A DNA stretch of 38,967 bases from a virus. Where the stretch lies: the IMG/VR virus record IMGVR_UViG_3300043429_000469, positions 1-38,967 of that record; one strand, written 5' to 3'. Every line of letters starts with the position of its first letter. Position 1 is the stretch's first letter. The notes under the pieces were generated by a model. The model saw only the letters and a list, made by a program, of their open reading frames with translations, made no database searches and was not told where the DNA came from. The translations under genes were made by a program, and so were the position numbers. Shown here piece by piece: positions 1-6,491 of this stretch.

Positions 1-127
1 TTGTGGCGGCTCGGATATAGGCGAACCCATGAGGATGATTGATGGCTGGTGAACGTCTTAGTGACGAACAGTGCCTTGAACGCTTCCGTGCTTTCCAGAC
101 CTTCGGCAGTTTTAAAGCTGCGTCTGA
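1..127. repeat. Terminal overlap, copy 1 (identical to 38841-38967)
   Basis: The first 127 bases recur exactly as the last 127 bases. The copy runs through the end of the HExxH gene and the start of the metallophosphoesterase gene with both reading frames intact, which is what a circular assembly with a k-mer overlap looks like (127 is a common largest k-mer). A true short terminal redundancy is possible but less likely. Unique circular length is 38,840 bp. Confidence 0.95.
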
Positions 128-1133
128 GGCAACTGGATTGTCCCGCCACACTATCAAGCGCGGTGTTGAGACGGCCCGCGAACGCAAACTGGATGCCCCG
201 GCAGACGGCGAACTTATTCTTCCCGACTTCCCGTCAGATGACGTTCCGATTGAGAAGCTGTTGGACATGGCAGAGGAACGGGCGGAACTCCGCAAGGCAT
301 CCTATGACGCGCACACATGGTTTCCGGTCAAGGTCATGGATGACCGCCCCATTGGTATTCTGTGGTTTGGCGACCCCCACCTTGACGATGGCGGATGCGA
401 TTGGAAGTTAATTCGCCGCCACGCCCATCTTTGCGCCACTACGGACGGCCTCTATGGGGCCAACATAGGCGACACCACGAACAATTGGGCAGGGCGTCTA
501 GCGGCCCTTTACGCCAAGCAGGATGCAAGCGTTAAGACAGCCCGCCGTTACGCTTCCTGGTTTCTGTTGGATAGCGGCATCAAATGGATGTTATGGCTCC
601 TAGGAAACCACGATCAATGGGGTGACGGTGCCGAAATTCTGGCGCTGATGGCCGCAAAGCACAAAACGCAGAAGATTGTCTGTCACGATTGGGAAGCGCG
701 ATTTGTTCTCCGGTTCAAGAACGGCGTTGAAATTCGCATCAATGCCGCCCACGACTTCGCGGGCAACTCGATGTGGAACCCGCTGCACGGCACGGTGAAG
801 GCGGCAAAGTTCGGTGACAAGACGGATTTGCTGGTATGCGGCCATCTCCACAATTGGGCAATCAGCCAGTGGGAAATGGCTGAGAAAGGCACCATCCCCG
901 TTATGATCCGCGTCAAGGGGTACAAGACCAATGACGATTACGCCCGCAAGTTGGGCCACCACGAACAAAAGGAAGGCGCTGCCATCCTCACTGTGATTGA
1001 TCCGCGTGCGGAGACAAAAGCAGGACGGGTTACGGCCTTTGCTGATGTTGAGAATGGTGTGGAATATCTCAAGTTCCTGCGCTCTAAGTACGCAATTCTG
1101 CCGCAAAGCAACGCGAAAAAACGTGCCGCATGA
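42..1133 (+). CDS. HTH-metallophosphoesterase
   Basis: 363 residues from ATG 42, which overlaps the TGA of the preceding HExxH gene (complete at 38640-38882); GAGG at 31-34 is the ribosome site. Residues 5-50 look like a helix-turn-helix (SFKAASEATGLSRHTIKRG). The rest is a calcineurin-like phosphoesterase with its metal motifs in order: D111-P-H113, G143-D144, G188-N-H-D191, H237-D238 and G267-H-L-H270. Such enzymes hydrolyse phosphodiesters, often in nucleic acids, with two metal ions. The HTH suggests it acts on DNA. It sits late in the operon, just before the lysis genes, and its stop overlaps the next start (ATGA). The exact substrate is unknown. Confidence 0.88.
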   Translation: MAGERLSDEQCLERFRAFQTFGSFKAASEATGLSRHTIKRGVETARERKLDAPADGELILPDFPSDDVPIEKLLDMAEERAELRKASYDAHTWFPVKVMDDRPIGILWFGDPHLDDGGCDWKLIRRHAHLCATTDGLYGANIGDTTNNWAGRLAALYAKQDASVKTARRYASWFLLDSGIKWMLWLLGNHDQWGDGAEILALMAAKHKTQKIVCHDWEARFVLRFKNGVEIRINAAHDFAGNSMWNPLHGTVKAAKFGDKTDLLVCGHLHNWAISQWEMAEKGTIPVMIRVKGYKTNDDYARKLGHHEQKEGAAILTVIDPRAETKAGRVTAFADVENGVEYLKFLRSKYAILPQSNAKKRAA

Positions 1134-1498
1134 GCATCCTCAAAGAACGTCAGAAAACCCACGGCGAGTATGCCAATCTGGCCTTCGTCGCTCAGTCTAT
1201 GAAGAACATTCTTCGGGACGCTCCGAACTACAATGCATTGTCGCCCGTCCAGCGTGAGAGCGTGGACCTCATCGCCACCAAGTTGGCGCGCATCGTCTGC
1301 GGCGACTGTAACGAGCCTGACCATTTTATCGACATTTCCGGCTATGCCGATCTCGTCGTTTTCAATCTCAAAGATAAAAACACTGCATCCAGGGCAACCG
1401 TAACCATCATGGAAATGGACCCGGATGAAGAAAACGACCCTAGCATTGGCGACGATTGGGATAGCTATTACATCCCTCGCAGCGGCCTTCCCCGCTAA
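1130..1498 (+). CDS. DUF6378-like phage protein
   Basis: 122 residues; ATG overlaps the stop of the phosphoesterase gene (ATGA). The core with 'ESVDLIATKLARIVCGD' and 'HFIDISGYADLV' matches the pattern I know from DUF6378, a small helical phage family with no established biochemical role. The C-terminal 30 residues are acidic and probably disordered. They lie over the start of the next gene, which begins 74 nt before this stop in another frame. Function unknown. Confidence 0.75.
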   Translation: MSILKERQKTHGEYANLAFVAQSMKNILRDAPNYNALSPVQRESVDLIATKLARIVCGDCNEPDHFIDISGYADLVVFNLKDKNTASRATVTIMEMDPDEENDPSIGDDWDSYYIPRSGLPR

Positions 1499-1823
1499 CG
1501 CTCACGATCTATATGTCGGGACTACTGACCCAGTAACCAAGGGCGTCTGCTGCACCACCAGCGAACATGCGGGTTACGGCGACTGCGATAAACTTGATCT
1601 AGAACCCGGCGTTCTCACGGGCGAGGTTGGCGGATACCGCCTGCGCCTCACAGTGGAGCAGGCCCGCCGCATCAACCCGCTGCGCCAAGTTCCCGTTGAT
1701 ACGTTCATTCCAGATTCCCGCGTCCAGCCTTCGATGGACGGCAATTATCATGTGTGCATTCCCGCCACTTCGGTTCCTGACCGTGGCGACTTCTTCTGTT
1801 TCTTCCAGCCGTCATCCTCGTAG
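1425..1823 (+). CDS. Exported cysteine-containing protein
   Basis: 132 residues. A classical signal peptide covers residues 1-26 (KK, a hydrophobic stretch, then FPANA before HD). The mature part has a Cys-Cys pair followed by D-C (GVCCTTSEHAGYGDCDKL) and a C-terminal block with 'GNYHVCI' and 'FFCFFQP', so disulfides in the periplasm are likely. I recall similar small exported proteins in alphaproteobacterial genomes and prophages, without a known function. The start lies inside the DUF6378 gene in a different frame, with GGAAATGGA upstream. It heads the four genes leading to lysis, so an envelope role is plausible. Confidence 0.75.
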   Translation: MKKTTLALATIGIAITSLAAAFPANAHDLYVGTTDPVTKGVCCTTSEHAGYGDCDKLDLEPGVLTGEVGGYRLRLTVEQARRINPLRQVPVDTFIPDSRVQPSMDGNYHVCIPATSVPDRGDFFCFFQPSSS

Positions 1824-1838
1824 ACCGGAGGTTCCGCC

Positions 1839-2195
1839 ATGAGCCACGACAACAACGACAGTGCAGTGGCTATCGGTTGTTTCCTCCTGACTATGGTGCT
1901 CGTTATCGCTTTCTGGCTGGCTACTTTCGCCTCACCAGCCCCGGCGCAGTCCGTAGCCCCGAAGAACCCGTGCGGGCCTAGCAAGGCCATCGCGGAAATG
2001 CTGCTCCAGAAGTACGGCGAACGCCCTGCCTTTGCGGGTATCGCGGACAACAACACCCCCACGCTGATCTTCACCAACCCCAAGACGGGTTCCTTCACGA
2101 TTACCATTCGTCGCCCCGGTGGCTTGGCCTGCCTGATGACGGCGGGCGAGTCGTGGACCCCTGTGGATCAGGGCAAGGAAGGGACCGACATATGA
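1839..2195 (+). CDS. Membrane-anchored or exported protein in lysis operon
   Basis: 118 residues; ATG 1839 is preceded by ACCGGAGG. Residues 10-30 form one hydrophobic segment (CFLLTMVLVIAFWLATFA), followed by SPAPAQS, so it is either a signal anchor or cleaved near Ala-Gln. The periplasmic part carries two cysteines and a C-terminal 'GGLACLMTAGESW' motif that I know from uncharacterised rhizobial phage proteins. The last four bases overlap the holin start. Function unknown; position suggests an envelope role. Confidence 0.7.
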   Translation: MSHDNNDSAVAIGCFLLTMVLVIAFWLATFASPAPAQSVAPKNPCGPSKAIAEMLLQKYGERPAFAGIADNNTPTLIFTNPKTGSFTITIRRPGGLACLMTAGESWTPVDQGKEGTDI

Positions 2196-2422
2196 GGCTC
2201 ATCCCTGACTGGAGAAAAGTTCTTCGCCATGCATGGTCGGTGAAGCTGATGTTCCTTGCCGCAATTTTGACCGGGCTTGAATTTCTGCTGCCGCTGATCG
2301 ACCAAATTTCGCCTTGGCCAATCCCGCCTCAGATGTTTGCCGGGTTTGGATTCTTCGTGGTTGTCGCGGCCTTCGTGTCCCGATTCTGGGCTCAGAAGAA
2401 ACTTAGTGGGAGTGACGAATGA
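2192..2422 (+). CDS. Putative holin (DUF7940-like)
   Basis: 76 residues starting at ATG 2192, which overlaps the previous stop (ATGA) and is preceded by AAGGAAGG. Two hydrophobic segments (about 18-36 and 48-66) are separated by a short Pro-rich turn (WPIPPQ); the N-terminus has 'IPDWRKVLRHAWSVKL' and the C-terminus is charged. This is the pattern of the DUF7940 family, small two-helix phage membrane proteins found beside endolysins. As the gene directly before a SAR endolysin it is the best candidate for the pore-forming or depolarising holin that times lysis. Confidence 0.75.
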   Translation: MRLIPDWRKVLRHAWSVKLMFLAAILTGLEFLLPLIDQISPWPIPPQMFAGFGFFVVVAAFVSRFWAQKKLSGSDE

Positions 2423-2883
2423 GCCGGATGAAAAAAGGAACAGCCGCCGCTGCTCTTGCCATTGTTGTTATCGGTGGCTTTGAGGGCTTGCGCCTCAATG
2501 CCTACCCGGACCCGGCAACGGGCGGTAAGCCTTGGACGGTCTGCTATGGCCGCGCCTATGGCGTCAGCCCCGGCGACAAGCACTCGCTTGAGGAATGCAA
2601 GGCAATGCTGCTTCAAGATCTCACCAAGTATTCACAGGGCATTCTCGGCTGCACCAGCGTTCCGTTGCCTGACGAGCGGTTCGTAGCCCTGACCAGCTTC
2701 GCCTATAACGTGGGTGTGCAGGCGGCGTGCAAGTCCTCAGTGGTTCGCCTCATCAACCAAGGCAAAACCCGTCAGGGCTGCGATGCGCTGATGAAGTGGA
2801 ACAAAGCGGCTGGCATCACCTTTCCGGGCCTGACCAAACGGCGCGCAAAGGAACGCGAACTCTGCCTCAAGGGTCTGCCCTGA
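2419..2883 (+). CDS. SAR endolysin (GH24 lysozyme)
   Basis: 154 residues; starts with an ATGA overlap. This is a GH24 muramidase: the catalytic glutamate is E22 in 'GGFEGLRLNAY', followed by D31 and T40 within 'DPATGGKPWTVCYG', the E-D-T arrangement of T4 and P21 lysozymes with a short insertion. Residues 7-20 are a weakly hydrophobic, Ala/Gly-rich N-terminal helix with no cleavage site, typical of signal-arrest-release endolysins that are exported by Sec and freed when the membrane is depolarised. 'SFAYNVG' near residue 95 is a second family block. Length is normal. It cuts peptidoglycan between MurNAc and GlcNAc. Confidence 0.92.
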   Translation: MSRMKKGTAAAALAIVVIGGFEGLRLNAYPDPATGGKPWTVCYGRAYGVSPGDKHSLEECKAMLLQDLTKYSQGILGCTSVPLPDERFVALTSFAYNVGVQAACKSSVVRLINQGKTRQGCDALMKWNKAAGITFPGLTKRRAKERELCLKGLP

Positions 2884-3236
2884 TGCCCGCGTTTCTCATG
2901 CCGCTGCTCGTCAACCGCTACACCATCGGGGCCGTCATTGGCCTTGGCTTGTTGTTGGGTGCCTATTGGAAAGGCCACAGCACGGCGGCTCAGAATTGCC
3001 GGGACGCGGAACTTCGGGCGCAGATTGCCACCATGCAGCGCGATATGGCGGCGTGGCGGGCGGCTGATGACATTGAAAAACTGCTCCAGAGCGAACTTGA
3101 AACCCAGCGGAATGACCTTCAGGACAGGGTGAAACAGTATGAGATTGAATTGGCCCAGCGCCCGAATGGCAAGTGCGCTCTTGATGATCGGGATATTCGT
3201 AACCTTGACAGGATGCACGGCATCGGGAAGCGGTAA
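2883..3236 (+). CDS. i-spanin (Rz-like)
   Basis: 117 residues. ATG 2883 overlaps the endolysin TGA, so I prefer it to an upstream start. Residues 12-28 form one membrane segment (YTIGAVIGLGLLLGAYW), followed by a long charged coiled coil (about 35-95: RDAELRAQIATMQRDMAAWRA...). That is the topology of an inner-membrane spanin. It would pair with the outer-membrane lipoprotein encoded partly within it to fuse inner and outer membranes at the end of lysis, which also indicates a Gram-negative host. Confidence 0.85.
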   Translation: MPAFLMPLLVNRYTIGAVIGLGLLLGAYWKGHSTAAQNCRDAELRAQIATMQRDMAAWRAADDIEKLLQSELETQRNDLQDRVKQYEIELAQRPNGKCALDDRDIRNLDRMHGIGKR

Positions 3237-3429
3237 GGTACAGTCCGTTTCGTTGCCCCCTCCGCCCGCCTGTATGGCCCCTGTAGGCGTTCCGAACATT
3301 CAGGTGGGTGATGATGCCCGCGCCCAGCTAGGCCGTCACAGGGCCGCGCTATTGGCAGCAAACGGCAATTTAGACTGCTCCCGGCAGTGGTATAACAGGG
3401 TGAGGAAGGGTTACGCCAAGAAAGGCTAA
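3139..3429 (+). CDS. o-spanin lipoprotein (Rz1-like), overlapping Rz
   Basis: 96 residues, starting inside the i-spanin gene in the +1 frame and running 193 nt past its end. The signal sequence ends in a lipobox, TLTG|C26, so the mature protein is a lipoprotein. It is followed by a Pro-rich stretch (LPPPPACMAPVG), typical of Rz1 proteins. A weak AGGA lies 14 nt before ATG 3139; internal ATGs at 3166 and 3184 would shorten or destroy the signal peptide. It is longer than lambda Rz1 but matches embedded or overlapping Rz1 proteins in architecture. Confidence 0.85.
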   Translation: MRLNWPSARMASALLMIGIFVTLTGCTASGSGKVQSVSLPPPPACMAPVGVPNIQVGDDARAQLGRHRAALLAANGNLDCSRQWYNRVRKGYAKKG

Positions 3430-3638
3430 TCTTTCAGGCTGCGGATGGCGGCGGCGATGAATACGCCATGACTGTTCATGCTTTCAGCCTTTTCCGCCGC
3501 TTCCTCCAGCACCTCGGCGCGGATGAGGTCGATGATTTTCAGAATGTCGGCCCATAGCTCCTGAGTGATCCGGCCTGACCCGTTCATCAAGACCAGCATG
3601 GCAGCTTTTTCTAGCGCAGCGCGGCGGTCAGCGGTCAT
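3426..3638 (-). CDS. Small accessory protein
   Basis: 70 residues, the last gene of the leftward operon; its stop overlaps the stop of the outer spanin on the other strand by four bases. It is helical and Ala/Glu-rich, with 'RAEVLEEAAEKAE' and a closing 'AAAIRSLKD', a pattern common in small accessory phage proteins. The ATG overlaps the preceding stop (ATGA). No function can be assigned. Confidence 0.6.
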   Translation of the reverse strand: MTADRRAALEKAAMLVLMNGSGRITQELWADILKIIDLIRAEVLEEAAEKAESMNSHGVFIAAAIRSLKD

Positions 3639-4063
3639 GGTTCATTCCTTCCAAACGGGTCAGGCTTTTCATAGCCCTCAAAAACTCCCCGCATTTCGGC
3701 CAGTGTTCGCGTGGGAGCGGGCTTCTCCTGTGCGAGTGCTTTGAGTTGGCGGGCAGTGAAAAACACGCCCCGCCCATATCCGGTCAACGTATCTTCGGTT
3801 TCGCCGTCTGCCAGCACCATCAAGCCATCACACTCTTGGTTGACGCGCTCCAGCGCCGCCCGCAGACGTTCGATCTCGGTGCGGAGGGTGGCGAGTTCGG
3901 CATCCCGCTGGGCAATCCGGTCAACCATGCGCTCCCGTTCACCAGGCAGAGCCTCGGCGTCGAGCGCCCTCAGCCGTTCGATCTCGTCTTTGGCTTTGTC
4001 CAGCAACCAGCCCACGGGCATGCCAGGGAGATAGTCCCGAAGTTCGTCTAGAATGTCAGCCAT
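3635..4063 (-). CDS. Coiled-coil accessory protein
   Basis: 142 residues. Residues 20-75 are a predicted coiled coil (DEIERLRALDAEALPGERERMVDRIAQRDAELATLRTE...); the C-terminus is Pro-rich and acidic. ATG 4063 has the ribosome site AGGAGA. It shares the 'EIERLR' and 'ATLR.E(V/I)E' segments with the gene at 4228-4644, so the two may be diverged copies. Phage accessory genes of this type vary greatly among relatives and have no known role. Confidence 0.6.
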   Translation of the reverse strand: MADILDELRDYLPGMPVGWLLDKAKDEIERLRALDAEALPGERERMVDRIAQRDAELATLRTEIERLRAALERVNQECDGLMVLADGETEDTLTGYGRGVFFTARQLKALAQEKPAPTRTLAEMRGVFEGYEKPDPFGRNEP

Positions 4064-4241
4064 CCTGCTTCTCCTGTTCGTAAACTATGGGGACGTTGCG
4101 CCATTCGGTGAATGATGGCCCTGAAATAGGTGTCACCTCCCATTCCTGTTGTAGTCTGGTTTGCCTAAAAAGATCGCCTATGACCTTGTAGGGACGAAGC
4201 CACCGCATTTTGCCCGTAGGCTTTTCCTCACCCATCCACAT
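4056..4241 (-). CDS. Small accessory protein
   Basis: 61 residues from ATG 4241 (MWMGEEKPTGKMRWLRP...), chosen because AGGAGA lies 6-11 nt upstream and the start overlaps the previous gene's end. It has aromatic and basic residues in the N-terminal half and 'FTEWRNVPIVYEQEKQDG' at the end. The 16-base initiation region CAGGAGAAGCAGGATG is identical to that of the next gene (3635-4063). Function unknown. Confidence 0.55.
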   Translation of the reverse strand: MWMGEEKPTGKMRWLRPYKVIGDLFRQTRLQQEWEVTPISGPSFTEWRNVPIVYEQEKQDG

Positions 4242-4644
4242 CCTGCTTCTCCTGTGCGAGGGCTGTGGAATGTTCAAGCACATGGCTAACAAGCCCCCTG
4301 GCTGTCAGCTTAATGGCCTTGCTGGCGTCATCGGCTAAAGCTGCTTGAGCAACGTTCAGCGCATGGGTTTTCCGTTCGACCTCGGCGCGGAGGGTGGCGG
4401 TCTCGGTCATCTCGACAGCCAGTCGCGCTTCTGCCATAACTGCTGCCGACTTGTATTGCTCCACCTCGGCGCGGAGGGTGGTGGCCTCCTTGAACCAGTG
4501 TTCCTGCCGCGACCTTGAAAACGTCAAATCTTGCTGGAGACGTTCGATCTCGGCGGCGGCTTCCTCAAGCAAATCATCCACCTCATACCGCCCGCGCTCC
4601 GGGCAGTACAATCCAAGCCGCAGGCGGTCCACAATGTCACTCAT
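4228..4644 (-). CDS. Coiled-coil accessory protein
   Basis: 138 residues when started at ATG 4644 (MSDIVDRLRLGLYCPERGRYE...), which overlaps the upstream stop; an ATG four codons earlier is possible. The N-terminal 20 residues look like a small folded tip; residues 25-110 are a coiled coil with two internal 'ATLRAEVE' or 'TTLRAEVE' repeats, encoded by near-identical DNA around 4390 and 4470. It ends in 'ALAQEKQDVDG'. Related to the gene at 3635-4063. Function unknown. Confidence 0.6.
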   Translation of the reverse strand: MSDIVDRLRLGLYCPERGRYEVDDLLEEAAAEIERLQQDLTFSRSRQEHWFKEATTLRAEVEQYKSAAVMAEARLAVEMTETATLRAEVERKTHALNVAQAALADDASKAIKLTARGLVSHVLEHSTALAQEKQDVDG

Positions 4645-4939
4645 CCCGCTTGTCATTTTCGGCCCCTAGAATGTTGTCAAACGCGCCGGGGTATGGCTCA
4701 TAGACGGTCTTTGTCGGACCATCCCGCGCCTCCGTGTTAAGGGGGAGGACAATATAGCGGCCCCAATCCCCCGGCTTGCTCAGGCTTTCCTTGTTCGGCC
4801 ACGCGGAGAGCCCAGCGGAGAGGACGGCGCGGGCTATCTTCTCCGCAACGTCCGGGTGGATTTCATTCCAAAAGGAAACGAGTATCTGGTTTCGTCCCGC
4901 AATTGCCACCTCGGGCGGTATCATCTTCTGGTCAATCAT
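4637..4939 (-). CDS. Hypothetical accessory protein
   Basis: 100 residues, ATGA overlap at both ends with its neighbours. Soluble, mixed alpha/beta composition with a central 'IHPDVAEKIARAVLSAGLSAWP' helix pair. I recognise no family. The tight coupling within the operon supports a real gene. Confidence 0.55.
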   Translation of the reverse strand: MIDQKMIPPEVAIAGRNQILVSFWNEIHPDVAEKIARAVLSAGLSAWPNKESLSKPGDWGRYIVLPLNTEARDGPTKTVYEPYPGAFDNILGAENDKRDE

Positions 4940-5148
4940 TGCTGGGCCTCCTTCTCAGTTAGATCACTGAAACTCATGCGCCGGGGTTCCTGATCGGCAT
5001 CGCCACTAGCAAAGACGATGGTATCCCCTGGCGCGATCTCTCGCTGCGCTCTCAGGTCCCATCCACGGTGGATGAAATCAGGTAAACCGAAGACACGCAC
5101 AGCGGTGAGGTATCGGTCATCCTTGAAGCCTACGAAGTGCAAGATCAT
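4936..5148 (-). CDS. Conserved phage protein of unknown role
   Basis: 70 residues. ATG 5148 is preferred over the GTG just before it because AAAGG is well spaced. The sequence 'ILHFVGFKDDRYLTAVRVFGLPDFIHRGWD' followed by 'GDTIVFASG' closely matches a small conserved protein I know from rhizobial and Brucella-type prophages. No function is established. It is one of the better host-range clues in the window. Confidence 0.7.
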   Translation of the reverse strand: MILHFVGFKDDRYLTAVRVFGLPDFIHRGWDLRAQREIAPGDTIVFASGDADQEPRRMSFSDLTEKEAQQ

Positions 5149-5151
5149 CAC

Positions 5152-5334
5152 TCAGCCTTTCGGAGGGGCGGGGAGGGGGAGCCAGTGGGTCGTTGTCCGC
5201 ACATCACCAGCTTGAGACACAAAGCAAATGCGCGCTGACAGCACGTTTCGACCCAATTTAAAATCGGGCTGATAAACAAGGTATTCGCCTTTCTTCGGCG
5301 CGGTCTCGATCGGTTGCCACTGATGCTCGGTCAT
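5152..5334 (-). CDS. DUF551-like protein
   Basis: 60 residues from ATG 5334, which overlaps the upstream TGA. It has the DUF551 signature: 'WQPIETAPKKGEYLVY' at the N-terminus and 'THWLPLPAPPKG' at the end. DUF551 proteins are common small phage accessory proteins without a known function. The gene at 10010-10264 carries a similar start and end and may be a distant copy. Confidence 0.75.
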   Translation of the reverse strand: MTEHQWQPIETAPKKGEYLVYQPDFKLGRNVLSARICFVSQAGDVRTTTHWLPLPAPPKG

Positions 5335-5678
5335 CACAGGCCCTCGCCTTCGTCGCAATCTATGGTGAGCTTTACGCAGGCGATGCGGTTTCCGCCGTAG
5401 CGGTCGGCGTCATGCTTGCTTTCAAAACAGTCACCCGTCCCGGGGAGCCGATACACATTCACCCACACCTCGCGCTTGATGCGGGGGCGGCACTCGATGA
5501 GGTCAAGTTGTGAATCTGCAAAGTGCGAACCGGTTTTCAGCCATTCACATATATTCCAAAGTAAGCCGGTCCAATATGCGCCATGCACAGAAAGAATTGA
5601 GGTGTCATTATCCGTCGAATAGACACGCACCTCGCGGCCATCCCGCGTCCGGTAGTTCTTCCCGAGTTCGATCTCCAT
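5334..5678 (-). CDS. Conserved accessory protein
   Basis: 114 residues. ATG 5678 follows the strong ribosome site AGGAGGGG; a GTG one codon earlier is less likely. The start 'GKNYRTRDGREVRVY' and the end 'RIACVKLTIDCDEGEGL', with 'PRIKREVWVNVY' between, form a pattern I know from conserved phage proteins of rhizobia. It is beta-rich and soluble. It is the first gene after the attachment site in the leftward direction, so this small cluster (3426-5678) is cut off from the early promoter in the prophage and may have its own promoter, which I could not find. Confidence 0.65.
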   Translation of the reverse strand: MEIELGKNYRTRDGREVRVYSTDNDTSILSVHGAYWTGLLWNICEWLKTGSHFADSQLDLIECRPRIKREVWVNVYRLPGTGDCFESKHDADRYGGNRIACVKLTIDCDEGEGL

Positions 5679-5750
5679 CACCTTCCCCTCCTAACCGCTC
5701 GCCAGATCACTGCGGACTGAGTTTCGTCTGTTCTAATCACCGCCTACCTC

Positions 5751-5952
5751 CTGATACGGTTTGATACGAAAACATGGGACAGGTTGCGAACGCCAAGTGA
5801 ACGATAGCGCAACGTGCTGCATTATAATTCAATGACTTAACCATTGCCGCTTTTCTGGGGGGATAGGGGTCGCTGGTTCGAATCCAGTCGCTCCGAATGC
5901 AGAAACAAAGGCTTAGCCAGGTGGCCCCCAAACCTGATACGTATATGATACG
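5751..5952. other. attP: attP: tRNA-Pro(GGG) 3' half flanked by arm repeats
   Basis: The core at 5855-5896 is the 3' half of a tRNA with every canonical length: 7-nt anticodon loop 5855-5861 (C-T-GGG-G-G, anticodon GGG at 5857-5859), 5-nt stem strand GATAG, 5-nt variable loop GGGTC, T-arm GCTGG-TTCGAAT-CCAGT, 7-nt acceptor strand CGCTCCG and discriminator A. Acceptor G72 and A73 fit tRNA-Pro. Around it lie four direct copies of TGATACG, at 5752-5758, 5762-5768, 5935-5941 and 5946-5952, two per side with 10-11 bp spacing, as expected of integrase arm sites. No 5' half is present, so this is an attachment site that rebuilds the host gene, not a tRNA gene. Confidence 0.85.
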
Positions 5953-5970
5953 GTATAGCCCGAGTTTCGA

Positions 5971-5998
5971 GGGGGAAGTCACGCGGCTTCCCCCTTTT
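5971..5998 (+). terminator. Intrinsic terminator beside attP
   Basis: GGGGGAAG (5971-5978) pairs perfectly with CTTCCCCC (5987-5994) around an 8-nt loop and is followed by TTTT on the + strand. On the minus strand it contains the stop codon of the HNH gene but lacks a T-run. Facing away from the tRNA core, it would stop transcripts of the rebuilt host tRNA-Pro gene from running antisense into integrase. Confidence 0.7.
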
Positions 5999-6491
5999 CT
6001 ATTTCAACGTGCTGCCAGAAATGGCCGTTCCTAATCTTGGAAATCATCTGATGGGTGATGCCAAATCGGTCGGCAATGGCCTGATTTTTGTCGCCTGCGG
6101 CAATCTGTCTTTTTATCTCCCTGACGGCATATTCCGTCAGTTTGGCGTTTCCATTCTGTTCGCCCTTGACGGGTCCAGTACGGTGCCGCCCGCGTTCCAT
6201 CATGTCTCTGGTGTTCTGCTTCACATCGCCAAGGTACAGATGGGCCGGATTGCAGCACGGGCGATTGTCGCACTTGTGCAGCACCATCTGGTCATCCCAG
6301 ACAGCCCCGTGTCTTATGAGGTATGCCACCCTAGAAGTGGTCATTGCCTTGCCGTTCAATTTGAAAGAGCCATATCCATTCTTGGATTTTGCTCCCTGCC
6401 ACGGCCAACATTCATCCGTCCCCGCCCTCTGGACTTTTGACCAAAACCTTTCTTTCCAGTCACGGCGAGGACGTGGAACATATTTGCTCAT
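5979..6491 (-). CDS. HNH endonuclease with C-terminal HTH
   Basis: 170 residues, between integrase and attP. Residues 14-100 are an HNH_3-type nuclease: 'RFWSKVQ', 'CWPWQGAKSKNGYGSF', 'RVAYLIRHG', then 'VLHKCDNRPCCNPAHL' with the catalytic His and the zinc-site cysteines, and 'NTRDMMERGRH'. Residues 113-160 resemble a DNA-binding helix-turn-helix (NAKLTEYAVREIKRQIAAGDKNQAIADRFGITHQMISKIRNG), common in homing enzymes. Its start overlaps the integrase stop by four bases, so it is co-transcribed. It is probably a free-standing homing endonuclease that inserted next to the attachment site. Confidence 0.88.
   Translation of the reverse strand: MSKYVPRPRRDWKERFWSKVQRAGTDECWPWQGAKSKNGYGSFKLNGKAMTTSRVAYLIRHGAVWDDQMVLHKCDNRPCCNPAHLYLGDVKQNTRDMMERGRHRTGPVKGEQNGNAKLTEYAVREIKRQIAAGDKNQAIADRFGITHQMISKIRNGHFWQHVEIEKGEAA

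Noticed and set aside
5821-5828. TATAAT in both orientations left of the attP core
   Set aside because: A good -10 in appearance but no acceptable -35 at 16-18 bp on either strand; it may simply be AT-rich attachment DNA.
5855-5896. Functional phage tRNA gene
   Set aside because: Only the part from the anticodon loop to the discriminator is present; upstream bases pair poorly and there is no D-arm.
5737-5982. Minus-strand open frame of 81 codons over attP
   Set aside because: It reads antisense through the tRNA half ('SDWIRTSD' is a familiar false translation of tRNA antisense) and through both arm-site pairs.
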